A stretch of DNA of 64,000 nucleotides from Flammeovirgaceae bacterium UBA2366 (lineage in GTDB: Bacteria > Bacteroidota > Bacteroidia > Cytophagales > Cyclobacteriaceae), in contig DDTK01000012.1 of the NCBI GenBank assembly GCA_002344065.1, positions 444,965 to 508,964 on the forward strand, read 5' to 3'. The notes under the pieces are model-generated. The model was not told the DNA's origin. It made no database searches and saw only the letters and a list, made by a program, of their open reading frames with translations. This document shows, piece after piece, positions 1 through 6,886 of the stretch. The translations under genes and the position numbers were made by a program. Positions within the stretch are counted from its first letter, which is position 1, and each line of letters opens with the position of its first letter.

Positions 1-560
1 TGGCGGCAGATGCGAACACCTTTAATAGCTTCATTTCGCTTTGGTGGAAAATTTACATTAAGCGCAACACCTTTTGGTAAACCTTTGGTTAATACTTGTT
101 GGGTTATAGATTTTACATACGCCTCAGTATGAGAAAAATCAGCATCGTGGGAATAATCGCAAAGCGAAAAACCAATAGAAGGTGTACCCTCTATAGCACC
201 CTCTATGGCGGCTGACATGGTACCCGAGTACAACACGCTTATGGAGGTGTTGCTACCATGATTAATACCACTTACCACTACATCAGGCTGTCGTTTATCT
301 TTAAGGACAAAGTGGCGCGCCATCTTCACGCAATCTGCCGGTGTACCTGAACACTCAAAGGCGGTGATCCCATCAAAAATTCTGTTCTTCTCTAACCGCA
401 AGGTTTCACCAACCGTAATCGCGTGACCCATTCCTGACTGCGGGCTATCCGGTGCCACTACCAGAACCTCGCCAATATCTTTCATTACATTAATTAGCGT
501 ACGGATACCTTTTGATGTAATGCCATCATCGTTTGTAACCAGTATAAGAGGCTTTGCCAT
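1..560 (-). CDS. surE: 5'/3'-nucleotidase SurE, cut by the window edge
   Basis: SurE is a metal-dependent phosphatase that removes phosphate from nucleoside 5'- and 3'-monophosphates and acts in stationary-phase survival and nucleotide salvage. The reading frame starts with ATG at 558-560 and stays open to base 1, giving about 186 residues; the 3' end lies outside the window. The N-terminus carries the TNDDG metal site (D11, D12), a serine at about position 42 in PDSPQSGMGH, and the SGxNxGxN block near residue 95 (SGINHGSN), the expected SurE metal ligands. A 76-bp gap separates it from the secreted unknown upstream on the same strand, so it may be the last gene of a ribBA-led transcript. Family assignment is very secure. 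Confidence 0.95.
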   Translation of the reverse strand, partial: MAKPLILVTNDDGITSKGIRTLINVMKDIGEVLVVAPDSPQSGMGHAITVGETLRLEKNRIFDGITAFECSGTPADCVKMARHFVLKDKRQPDVVVSGINHGSNTSISVLYSGTMSAAIEGAIEGTPSIGFSLCDYSHDADFSHTEAYVKSITQQVLTKGLPKGVALNVNFPPKRNEAIKGVRICR

Positions 561-636
561 GTTCACTTAGCTAAGAATTAATAAACAATACATTAATGAG
601 GTGCGCAAGCTAAGCGCTTGATGCGATATTCCGAAA

Positions 637-1239
637 TCAGAATAAGGAATTGTAATAGGAAACAGTTTTAGCAAAATCATATCGGTCCTCGATTTTCAAC
701 CGGTTCGCTTTCATGTAGCGATCAACATTATCGGCTTTGTTGCCCATCAGTTTCAACAAGTCGCCTCGTTTACCCAAAAACTCATTAATGTTGCCTTTCT
801 CATCCATCAAAAAATATTTATAAACCAACACCAATCGCGTATACGATCCGTAATAGTAAGGTGAACTGTAGGTACGGTATTCCAATGATTCACGCGATAG
901 CAAGGTCATTTTACCGTCTTCCAGTAATTCAAAAAATACCGGAGTTTTATAATTACCTGAAGCGGCAAATGGTAAGGCAAAGAAATTACGATACCGCTTT
1001 TCTGTAGTATCGAAAATTTCAAAAAACAGAACTTTGCGTGCGGTAAAGGCTTCTATCTGGGTACGCTGATTATTAAATTGAACAAGATCCTGCTGAAGAT
1101 CATATTTAACTAGCCCTCTAAGGGTATCACCCGTTTCCAACACAATTTTACCTTCGTGCCATAATTCAAAAGGCCATTGTTGCGCAGCGACCCACTGGAA
1201 TGACAGAATAAAAAATAGTATGGATAACGTAACTCTCAT
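637..1239 (-). CDS. Secreted protein of unknown function, 200 aa
   Basis: I do not recognise a named domain. The first 19 residues form a signal peptide (short basic start, hydrophobic core, cleavage after VAA before QQWP), so the product is exported to the periplasm or beyond. The mature part begins with a phrase (GDTLRGLVKYD) often seen in small Bacteroidota envelope proteins, and is otherwise rich in aromatic residues with predicted beta character and a charged C-terminal helix. The start codon overlaps the ribBA stop (TAATG), so it is translationally coupled to ribBA. That coupling does not by itself imply a role in riboflavin synthesis. Function unknown. Confidence 0.75.
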   Translation of the reverse strand: MRVTLSILFFILSFQWVAAQQWPFELWHEGKIVLETGDTLRGLVKYDLQQDLVQFNNQRTQIEAFTARKVLFFEIFDTTEKRYRNFFALPFAASGNYKTPVFFELLEDGKMTLLSRESLEYRTYSSPYYYGSYTRLVLVYKYFLMDEKGNINEFLGKRGDLLKLMGNKADNVDRYMKANRLKIEDRYDFAKTVSYYNSLF

Positions 1240-2456
1240 TATTGCTTTAAAATAGAATGCCCCAACTTATCGCGCTTGGTTGCCAGGTACTTCTCATTAT
1301 GTGGATTCGGTGAAATCTCTATCGGAACATTATCAACAATTTCCAGACCATACCCCATCAAACCGACACGCTTCTTAGGATTATTCGTAATCAACCTGAT
1401 CTTGGTTACATTTAAATCACGAAGTATCTGAGCACCAACACCATAATCACGTTCATCCATATCAAAACCCAGTTGAAGGTTGGCTTCTACGGTATCCATA
1501 CCTTCTTCCTGAAGCTTGTATGCTTTTAATTTATTCAACAGTCCTATTCCTCTGCCCTCTTGCTTCATATATAATACCACTCCCTTTCCTTCCCGTTCAA
1601 CCATTTGCATGGCATGATGCAATTGAGGACCACAATCGCATCGGCATGAACCAAATATATCACCGGTTACGCATGATGAGTGTACGCGTACCAGTACAGG
1701 CTCATCCGCCCCCCAGGTTCCTTTTACCAATGCCATGTGTGTTTCCTGCGTATTCGTTTGCTGAAAGGCAATCAACTTGAAATTTCCATAGTCTGTTGGC
1801 ATATCTACCTCAACCTCACGGCTTATCAGCGATTCCTTCCGGATACGATATTCTATAAGATCTTTAATGGAAACCAGCCGGAGATCAAACCGTTCAGCAA
1901 CCCGCTTCAAATCGGGTAGTCGGGCCATCGATCCATCTTCGTTCATAATCTCCACCAAAACTCCTCCGGGCTTAAAGCCTGCCAACCGGGCAAAATCTAT
2001 GGTTGCCTCGGTATGACCTGCCCTTCTTAAAACACCGCCACGTTTGGCGCGCAACGGAAAAATATGGCCGGGCCTGCCCAAATCTTCAGGACGGGTTTCC
2101 GGATCAACCAGAGCGCGAATAGTCTTAAATCGGTCGTGCGCTGAAATACCTGTGGTGCACCCATGCCCGATGAGATCAACCGAAACCGTAAAAGGTGTTT
2201 CGTAGGTTGCCGTATTTTTACCAACCATCAAATCGAGCTGCAATTCATCGCAACGATCTTCAATCAATGAGGCACAAATCAACCCCCGACCGTGTGTGGC
2301 CATGAAGTTTACGATCTCCGGGGTAACGCATTCCGCTGCACAAATAAAGTCGCCTTCATTTTCACGATCTTCATCATCTACCACAATAATTACCTTACCA
2401 TTTTTTATATCATTAATGGCCTGTTCTATTGAATCCAGTTTAATTGGCTCTTCCAT
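1239..2456 (-). CDS. ribBA: Bifunctional DHBP synthase / GTP cyclohydrolase II
   Basis: RibBA catalyses two entry reactions of riboflavin synthesis in the cytoplasm: ribulose 5-phosphate to 3,4-dihydroxy-2-butanone 4-phosphate plus formate, and GTP to diaminohydroxyribosylaminopyrimidine phosphate, formate and pyrophosphate. The RibB half (about residues 1-203) shows the acidic loop DDEDRENEGD at 27-36 and GHTEATIDFARLAG. The RibA half (about 208-398) has the zinc triad spaced C-x10-C-x-C in SSCVTGDIFGSCRCDCG, followed by KQEGRGIGL. Length (405 aa) is typical of the fused enzyme. No FMN riboswitch is visible in the 67-bp gap upstream, only a short dyad. Remaining rib genes are elsewhere. Confidence 0.97.
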   Translation of the reverse strand: MEEPIKLDSIEQAINDIKNGKVIIVVDDEDRENEGDFICAAECVTPEIVNFMATHGRGLICASLIEDRCDELQLDLMVGKNTATYETPFTVSVDLIGHGCTTGISAHDRFKTIRALVDPETRPEDLGRPGHIFPLRAKRGGVLRRAGHTEATIDFARLAGFKPGGVLVEIMNEDGSMARLPDLKRVAERFDLRLVSIKDLIEYRIRKESLISREVEVDMPTDYGNFKLIAFQQTNTQETHMALVKGTWGADEPVLVRVHSSCVTGDIFGSCRCDCGPQLHHAMQMVEREGKGVVLYMKQEGRGIGLLNKLKAYKLQEEGMDTVEANLQLGFDMDERDYGVGAQILRDLNVTKIRLITNNPKKRVGLMGYGLEIVDNVPIEISPNPHNEKYLATKRDKLGHSILKQ

Positions 2457-2490
2457 GTTAAAACTTTAACTAAATATTACCTTCAACATT

Positions 2491-2510
2491 ACGATTGAAA
2501 CAACAATCGT
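2491..2510. repeat. 20-bp dyad between dnaG and ribBA
   Basis: ACGATTG and CAATCGT form perfect 7-bp arms around AAACAA. The dyad sits 34 bases upstream of the ribBA start and 14 bases past the dnaG stop. It has no T-run, so it is a weak terminator candidate; it could instead be an operator or a small leader hairpin. Seen in sequence only. Confidence 0.3.
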
Positions 2511-2523
2511 GACACTTATGTTC

Positions 2524-4488
2524 CTATCCTTTTGACACTACAATCCCCAAAATACCCGCGAGCTCCTTTTCAGAACCCTTCAACTGGGCATGCACTGCCA
2601 TATGCTTATCGAGGGTGGCATCGTCCTTTACATCTTTCATCTCCTTCAGATTTTCTTCCATCATTTTTTGTATGAGTCGGAATTTTAATCGTAACACATT
2701 CGTCATGGTTACATCGTGCATGACTTCCTTTTCATGTGGAAAATAAATATGAAACTTCTCACTCCAATGTGGCGAGGTTTCATAGCGAGAGGTCATCAGA
2801 TCAGCTACTGCACGCTTAACGCCATCCGATCCATTTTCTAAAAAATAAAAGTTATCGATACGGGTATTGGTATCAACTCCCTTTCTGAACGCATCTAATA
2901 TTTCCCTATACACCGGGTTGGTAAACTCCACATCTTCCAGTTCTTCCAGTAAAAAATCAATTACTTTTTGATCGTCACCTACCCCACTCTCGGCATAATT
3001 CAATAACAGCCTGATTGTCTCGCGTTCCTGCATCTGCACCATAGCCAGCGGGTCTGTCTTCCCTGCCTGAACAACTTCTTCGACAAATTCCGGCAACGGT
3101 TCATGTACATCATCACGCATCCGCTCCTGCTCACGCTTCTTCCTTTCCTGTATGATGATCTTGTTCAGCTCCGTCAGCAAAACCGGCTCCTGAATTTTCA
3201 ACAGGTCACTGGTTTCTTTGATATAAACCGATCGTTTAATGGGATCAGGTATTAACGAGATGCTGGTCACAATCTCCCGGATGGCTTCTGCCTTTTTAAT
3301 CGGATCCTGCCTGCCGGCAGGCAGGTCGCGAGAAGCATCAGCAGAAAGCAAATCAATCTTAAAGGATATAAAATCCTTTGTATGACTTTTCAGGTATTGC
3401 TGAAACTCTGTGCTGCCCATTTTCTTTGAGTAGCTGTCCGGATCTTCACCGTCAGGCAACAATACAACGCGCACGTTCAAACCACCCTTTAGCACCAGGT
3501 CTATCCCGCGCAGCGCAGCTTTAATACCAGCTGAATCACCATCGAATAATACGGTTACATTCTCGGTGAACCTGCGCATCAGTCGTATCTGCTCTTCGGT
3601 TAATGCCGTACCTGAAGAGGCTACCACATGCTCAATTCCTGAAAGATGAAGTGAGATGACATCGGTGTAACCTTCAACCAAATAACAGAAATCATATTTT
3701 CTGATTTCATTTTTGGCCTGGTACAAACCATACAGCACCTGGCTCTTATGGTATATCTCCGTTTCAGGCGAGTTGATGTACTTGGGCTGATCCTGCCTAC
3801 CGGCAGGCAGGCCCTTTTCTTTGGTGAGAATGCGGGCGCCAAAGGCCACCACTTTCCCGGAAAGATTATGAACTGGAAAAATTACCCTTCCGCGAAAGCG
3901 GTCGTATATCTTATCATCTTTTCTAATAATAAGTCCGGCCTTTTCCAGAATGTTTTCGCTAAAGCCAGCTTTCTTCGCTGCCTCTTCGATATGATGCCAC
4001 TCATTGAGGCTGTACCCTAACTCAAACTTCTCCAGTATGTTGTCATTGAACCCACGCTCACGAAAATAACTCAGCCCGATGCTCTTTCCTTCCTCATGCT
4101 TGTGCAACAGGTTTTTATAATAATCCTTTGCAAAGTTCATTACGATATACAGGCTGTCTCGCTCGCTTTGTGCGGCAACATCCTCCGGAGTGCGGGCATC
4201 TTCTTTGATTTCAACCCCATATTTTTTAGCGAGGTACTTCAACGCCTCTACATAGCTCATGCCCTCATGCTCCATCACAAACGTAATACCATCACCCCCC
4301 TTACCACTGCTGAAGTCCTTAAAGATGCCCTTGGAAGGCACCACGTAAAAAGAAGGCGTTTTCTCGTTGGTAAACGGACTTAACGCCTTGTAATTCTGCC
4401 CCGACCGCTTCAGAGAAACAAAATCGCTTACCACATCCACAATATCGATGCGGTTACGGATTTCGTCTATGGTTTGGCGGGAGATCAT
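2524..4488 (-). CDS. dnaG: DNA primase DnaG, zinc ligands lost
   Basis: DnaG makes the RNA primers for replication and contacts DnaB helicase through its C-terminus. Order: CHC2-type N-terminal domain (about 1-100), catalytic core, TOPRIM (about 255-340) with VEGYTDV, DGDSAG and DPDS, and a helical C-terminal region. The N-terminal motif is present in outline, but the four ligand positions read S37, T40, D58 and S61 instead of Cys/His/Cys/Cys, so this domain cannot bind zinc in the usual way. Two in-frame heptapeptide insertions containing LPAGRQ occur near residues 226-232 and 388-395, encoded by palindromes. The start is 11 bases after the fic stop, suggesting cotranscription. Identity as primase is secure because TOPRIM is intact. 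Confidence 0.96.
   Translation of the reverse strand: MISRQTIDEIRNRIDIVDVVSDFVSLKRSGQNYKALSPFTNEKTPSFYVVPSKGIFKDFSSGKGGDGITFVMEHEGMSYVEALKYLAKKYGVEIKEDARTPEDVAAQSERDSLYIVMNFAKDYYKNLLHKHEEGKSIGLSYFRERGFNDNILEKFELGYSLNEWHHIEEAAKKAGFSENILEKAGLIIRKDDKIYDRFRGRVIFPVHNLSGKVVAFGARILTKEKGLPAGRQDQPKYINSPETEIYHKSQVLYGLYQAKNEIRKYDFCYLVEGYTDVISLHLSGIEHVVASSGTALTEEQIRLMRRFTENVTVLFDGDSAGIKAALRGIDLVLKGGLNVRVVLLPDGEDPDSYSKKMGSTEFQQYLKSHTKDFISFKIDLLSADASRDLPAGRQDPIKKAEAIREIVTSISLIPDPIKRSVYIKETSDLLKIQEPVLLTELNKIIIQERKKREQERMRDDVHEPLPEFVEEVVQAGKTDPLAMVQMQERETIRLLLNYAESGVGDDQKVIDFLLEELEDVEFTNPVYREILDAFRKGVDTNTRIDNFYFLENGSDGVKRAVADLMTSRYETSPHWSEKFHIYFPHEKEVMHDVTMTNVLRLKFRLIQKMMEENLKEMKDVKDDATLDKHMAVHAQLKGSEKELAGILGIVVSKG
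3306..3325. repeat. Perfect 20-bp palindrome inside dnaG
   Basis: CCTGCCTGCCGGCAGGCAGG is its own reverse complement. It encodes part of an LPAGRQD insertion in DnaG; removing 21 nt restores the expected flow SRD-PIKKAEA. A second, near-identical copy lies at 3792-3811. This looks like a short mobile or amplifying palindromic element tolerated in frame. Confidence 0.75.
3792..3811. repeat. Second 20-bp palindrome inside dnaG (one mismatch)
   Basis: The same element as at 3306-3325 with one change near the centre (CCTGCCTACC against GGCAGGCAGG). It encodes GLPAGRQ inserted between EK and DQPKYINSPE, a conserved primase core motif that is normally uninterrupted. Both copies are in the same orientation and frame, giving the same LPAGRQ peptide. 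Confidence 0.75.
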
Positions 4489-4499
4489 TCAATTTAAGG

Positions 4500-5327
4500 T
4501 TAGAAAACCAAACTATATCCGCTCCTGGAGGACTTATCAATTCCTTTTTCCAAATCTTGGCGTTGAGACTGGTAGTTTGATATTTCTTTTGTTAGATACT
4601 TAACATATTGATCGCTCATAAAGGAAATAAATGGTTCAAGTGATTTTTGTTCCCTCGAGTTGGTCAATCCATCAATATATGCATTTCGATCTTCGTAAAA
4701 AACAGGGCTGATGGGGAGATCGTGATAGTGTTGAATGAAATTCATCAACAGTCTGCTGGTCCTTCCGTTACCATCTGCAAAAGGATGAATGGAGACAAGA
4801 TCAAAGTGAGTTGTAAATGCCAGCGTCAAAATATCAGGTATAGACTTAACATTATCTATTGACTGATTCAATTTAGCCACCAGCTTGAGCAACATTGAAC
4901 CAATCTTATCATAGTTAACAAAATAATGATTTCCAGCTCTTACGTTATTAAGTCGAAGTTCGCCTTTTGAGGAATCATAATTACCGAGTGGTGTATGTAT
5001 AACCGATCCCGTTTTTTTCATAACTAAAGCCGCTATCGACTGAATAAGTTCTACAGTTATAGGTGATTTAGCTTTTGCCAATTTCAATGTTTCGATCAAG
5101 GCGTTGTAATGATCAAGCACCATTTGTTGGTGAATGAAGGGCTTACCTTTTGGTGATAGTCCTTTGTCGATAAGGACTTCTGCTTCAGGCAGTGTTAATG
5201 TGCTTCCTTCTAGGGCTGTGGAGTGGAAAGTAATGCTGATGTTATTAAACTTATCAAAGTCAATAACATCCTGAAATGCCTCTTTAAACACGGGAATCAA
5301 GCTCTCTATTTCCTTCCAGCGAGTCAT
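4500..5327 (-). CDS. Fic-family protein with N-terminal inhibitory motif
   Basis: Fic enzymes usually transfer AMP from ATP to hydroxyl side chains of target proteins. The catalytic signature is complete: HPFADGNGRTSR at residues 181-192, with the catalytic His and the phosphate-anchoring GNGR. STALEG at residues 36-41 matches the (S/T)xxxE(G/N) inhibitory motif, whose Glu blocks productive ATP binding, so this is a class II autoinhibited Fic with its inhibitory helix in the same chain. I chose the ATG at 5327. A longer frame can begin at TTG 5354, but that codon overlaps a -7 promoter box at 5352-5359 and would be upstream of the predicted transcript start. The gene precedes dnaG by 11 bp. 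Target unknown. Confidence 0.9.
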   Translation of the reverse strand: MTRWKEIESLIPVFKEAFQDVIDFDKFNNISITFHSTALEGSTLTLPEAEVLIDKGLSPKGKPFIHQQMVLDHYNALIETLKLAKAKSPITVELIQSIAALVMKKTGSVIHTPLGNYDSSKGELRLNNVRAGNHYFVNYDKIGSMLLKLVAKLNQSIDNVKSIPDILTLAFTTHFDLVSIHPFADGNGRTSRLLMNFIQHYHDLPISPVFYEDRNAYIDGLTNSREQKSLEPFISFMSDQYVKYLTKEISNYQSQRQDLEKGIDKSSRSGYSLVF

Positions 5328-5351
5328 TTTGCCTTTATTTGTTTGGATGCG

Positions 5352-5359
5352 CAAAGATA
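5352..5359 (-). promoter_or_regulatory. Candidate -7 box for fic (TATCTTTG)
   Basis: On the minus strand this reads TATCTTTG, an exact match to the Bacteroidota -7 consensus TAnnTTTG, 24 bases before the fic ATG. No good -33 TTTG is seen at 19-21 bases upstream, so this is a candidate only. Confidence 0.4.
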
Positions 5360-5449
5360 CTCTTTCCGCCCCGAAATCAGCGGGAAAACCATCGGCTAAT
5401 AAGTTTTGTTTTAGTAAACAGCAGCCCTAAATTCGCGCAAATTCCTATC

Positions 5450-6544
5450 ATGAAGCTGACAGAGAACGATATCCTCAAAGCCCTCTCCACCGTAGAAGAC
5501 CCTGACCTGAAACGTGACCTGGTAAGCCTGGGGATGATCCGCGACCTGAAGGTTTCAGAAAAGGAGATTGCATTTACGGTTGTACTGACTACCCCAGCCT
5601 GCCCACTTAAAGAAAAGATCAGGCAAGAGTGCCTGGATGCCGTTGAAGCTGTTGTTGGTGAAAACTTTCCAATTAACATTCACATTACGTCATCGGTAAC
5701 CTCCAGCCGCAACAATGCCCCCTTACTTCCGCAGGTTAAAAATATTGTGGCAATCGCTTCCGGTAAAGGCGGTGTTGGCAAATCAACCGTAACCAGCAAC
5801 CTGGCGGTTGCCCTGGCACAAAGCGGTGCCAAGGTTGGTTTGATTGATGCGGATATTTACGGCCCTTCCATTCCTACCATGTTTAACTGCGAACATGAGC
5901 AGCCCGCGGTCCAGGATGTCAACGGCAAATCGATGATTTTACCGTTAGAACAATATGGTGTTAAACTTATGTCGATTGGGTTTCTTACACCACCCGACAG
6001 CGCTGTAGTGTGGCGCGGACCGATGGCCAGCGCTGCCCTCAAACAATTTTTCAGTGAAACCCTTTGGGGTGAACTGGATTACCTGTTGATCGATCTTCCT
6101 CCCGGAACGAGTGATATCCATTTAACCATGGTGCAAACAGTTCCGGTTACAGGAGCCGTAATCGTAACCACACCACAAAAGGTGGCATTGGCCGATGCCA
6201 ATAAAGGAATGGCCATGTTCAGGCAACCACAAATCAATGTGCCCATACTGGGTATTATTGAAAACATGGCGTTTTTCACCCCGGAAGAACTTCCCAATAA
6301 CAAATACTACATCTTTGGAAAAGATGGTGGCAAGAACTTATCGGAAAAATACAATGTTCCCCTACTCGGACAAGTGCCTTTGGTACAGAGCATCCGCGAA
6401 AGCGGAGACTCCGGCTTACCTGCGGTGATGAAGGAAGGTGTTACGGCTGATGCCTTTCGCGAACTCGCTGAATCATTGGCACGGCAGATTGCCATAAGAA
6501 ATGCTAACTTAGCCGAAACAAAGCGAGTTGAATTGAATGTGTGA
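5450..6544 (+). CDS. mrp: Mrp/ApbC-family Fe-S cluster carrier ATPase
   Basis: Mrp-family P-loop ATPases bind and deliver Fe-S clusters in the cytoplasm. The 364-residue product has an N-terminal MIP18/DUF59 domain (about 1-80) and a deviant Walker A, GKGGVGKST, at 105-113, followed by the DADIYGPS switch region and LIDLPPGTSD. The frame is open upstream to 5339, but the ATG at 5450 gives the normal MIP18 start (MKLTENDIL) and leaves room for the divergent fic promoter. The CxxC found near the C-terminus of many Mrp/Nbp35 proteins is not visible after GIIENMAFF; the region instead reads TPEELPNNKYYIFG. The stop overlaps the nfu start (TGATG), fitting a joint Fe-S role. Confidence 0.93.
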   Translation: MKLTENDILKALSTVEDPDLKRDLVSLGMIRDLKVSEKEIAFTVVLTTPACPLKEKIRQECLDAVEAVVGENFPINIHITSSVTSSRNNAPLLPQVKNIVAIASGKGGVGKSTVTSNLAVALAQSGAKVGLIDADIYGPSIPTMFNCEHEQPAVQDVNGKSMILPLEQYGVKLMSIGFLTPPDSAVVWRGPMASAALKQFFSETLWGELDYLLIDLPPGTSDIHLTMVQTVPVTGAVIVTTPQKVALADANKGMAMFRQPQINVPILGIIENMAFFTPEELPNNKYYIFGKDGGKNLSEKYNVPLLGQVPLVQSIRESGDSGLPAVMKEGVTADAFRELAESLARQIAIRNANLAETKRVELNV

Positions 6545-6795
6545 TGAATACGCTGACTGATCTTACCCAACGCATTGAAGAATCATTGGATTCCATACGT
6601 CCCTACCTGGAAGCTGACGGTGGCAACGTACGAATTCAAGAAATAACGGATGGGAACATTGTAAGACTGGAATTTCTTGGCGCTTGCGGCAGTTGCCCCA
6701 TGTCCACCATGACGTTTAAGGCGGGCGTAGAAGAAGCTATCAAAAAGGCCGTTCCGGAAATTAAGGGCATAGAAGTTGTAAACCTCACGGTTTAG
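6544..6795 (+). CDS. NifU-like C-terminal domain Fe-S scaffold (Nfu)
   Basis: Small Nfu proteins carry a 4Fe-4S cluster at a dimer interface and hand it to apo-enzymes. The 83-residue product is a single NifU C-terminal domain with the expected YLEADGGNV motif (21-29) and the cluster-binding CxxC at C48 and C51 (ACGSCPMST). An alternative GTG lies one codon upstream, but the ATG overlapping the mrp stop is preferred. Coupling to mrp makes a carrier/scaffold pair, an arrangement common in Bacteroidota. Confidence 0.93.
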   Translation: MNTLTDLTQRIEESLDSIRPYLEADGGNVRIQEITDGNIVRLEFLGACGSCPMSTMTFKAGVEEAIKKAVPEIKGIEVVNLTV

Positions 6796-6838
6796 ACTCC
6801 AATGACCTGTGACCAATGTCCATTTTGGTTACGAATTG

Positions 6839-6846
6839 TATATTTG
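6839..6846 (+). promoter_or_regulatory. Candidate -7 box for the M43 protease gene (TATATTTG)
   Basis: Exact TAnnTTTG match 40 bases before the GTG start at 6887. A TTTG lies upstream at 6824-6827, but the 11-base spacing is too short for the usual -33 element. Confidence 0.35.
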
Positions 6847-6886
6847 AATAATATAATCCTGTTATTCTGTCCAAACTGTTGATATC

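Noticed and set aside
2457..2523. FMN riboswitch upstream of ribBA
   Set aside because: The gap is only 67 bases and shows none of the conserved RFN helices, only a 7-bp dyad.
5328..5354. Longer fic start at TTG 5354
   Set aside because: The codon lies on a -7 promoter box and would be outside the predicted transcript; ATG 5327 gives a normal Fic N-terminus.
5339..5449. N-terminal extension of Mrp
   Set aside because: The extra 37 residues do not look like the MIP18 domain and overlap the divergent fic promoter; ATG 5450 matches the family start.
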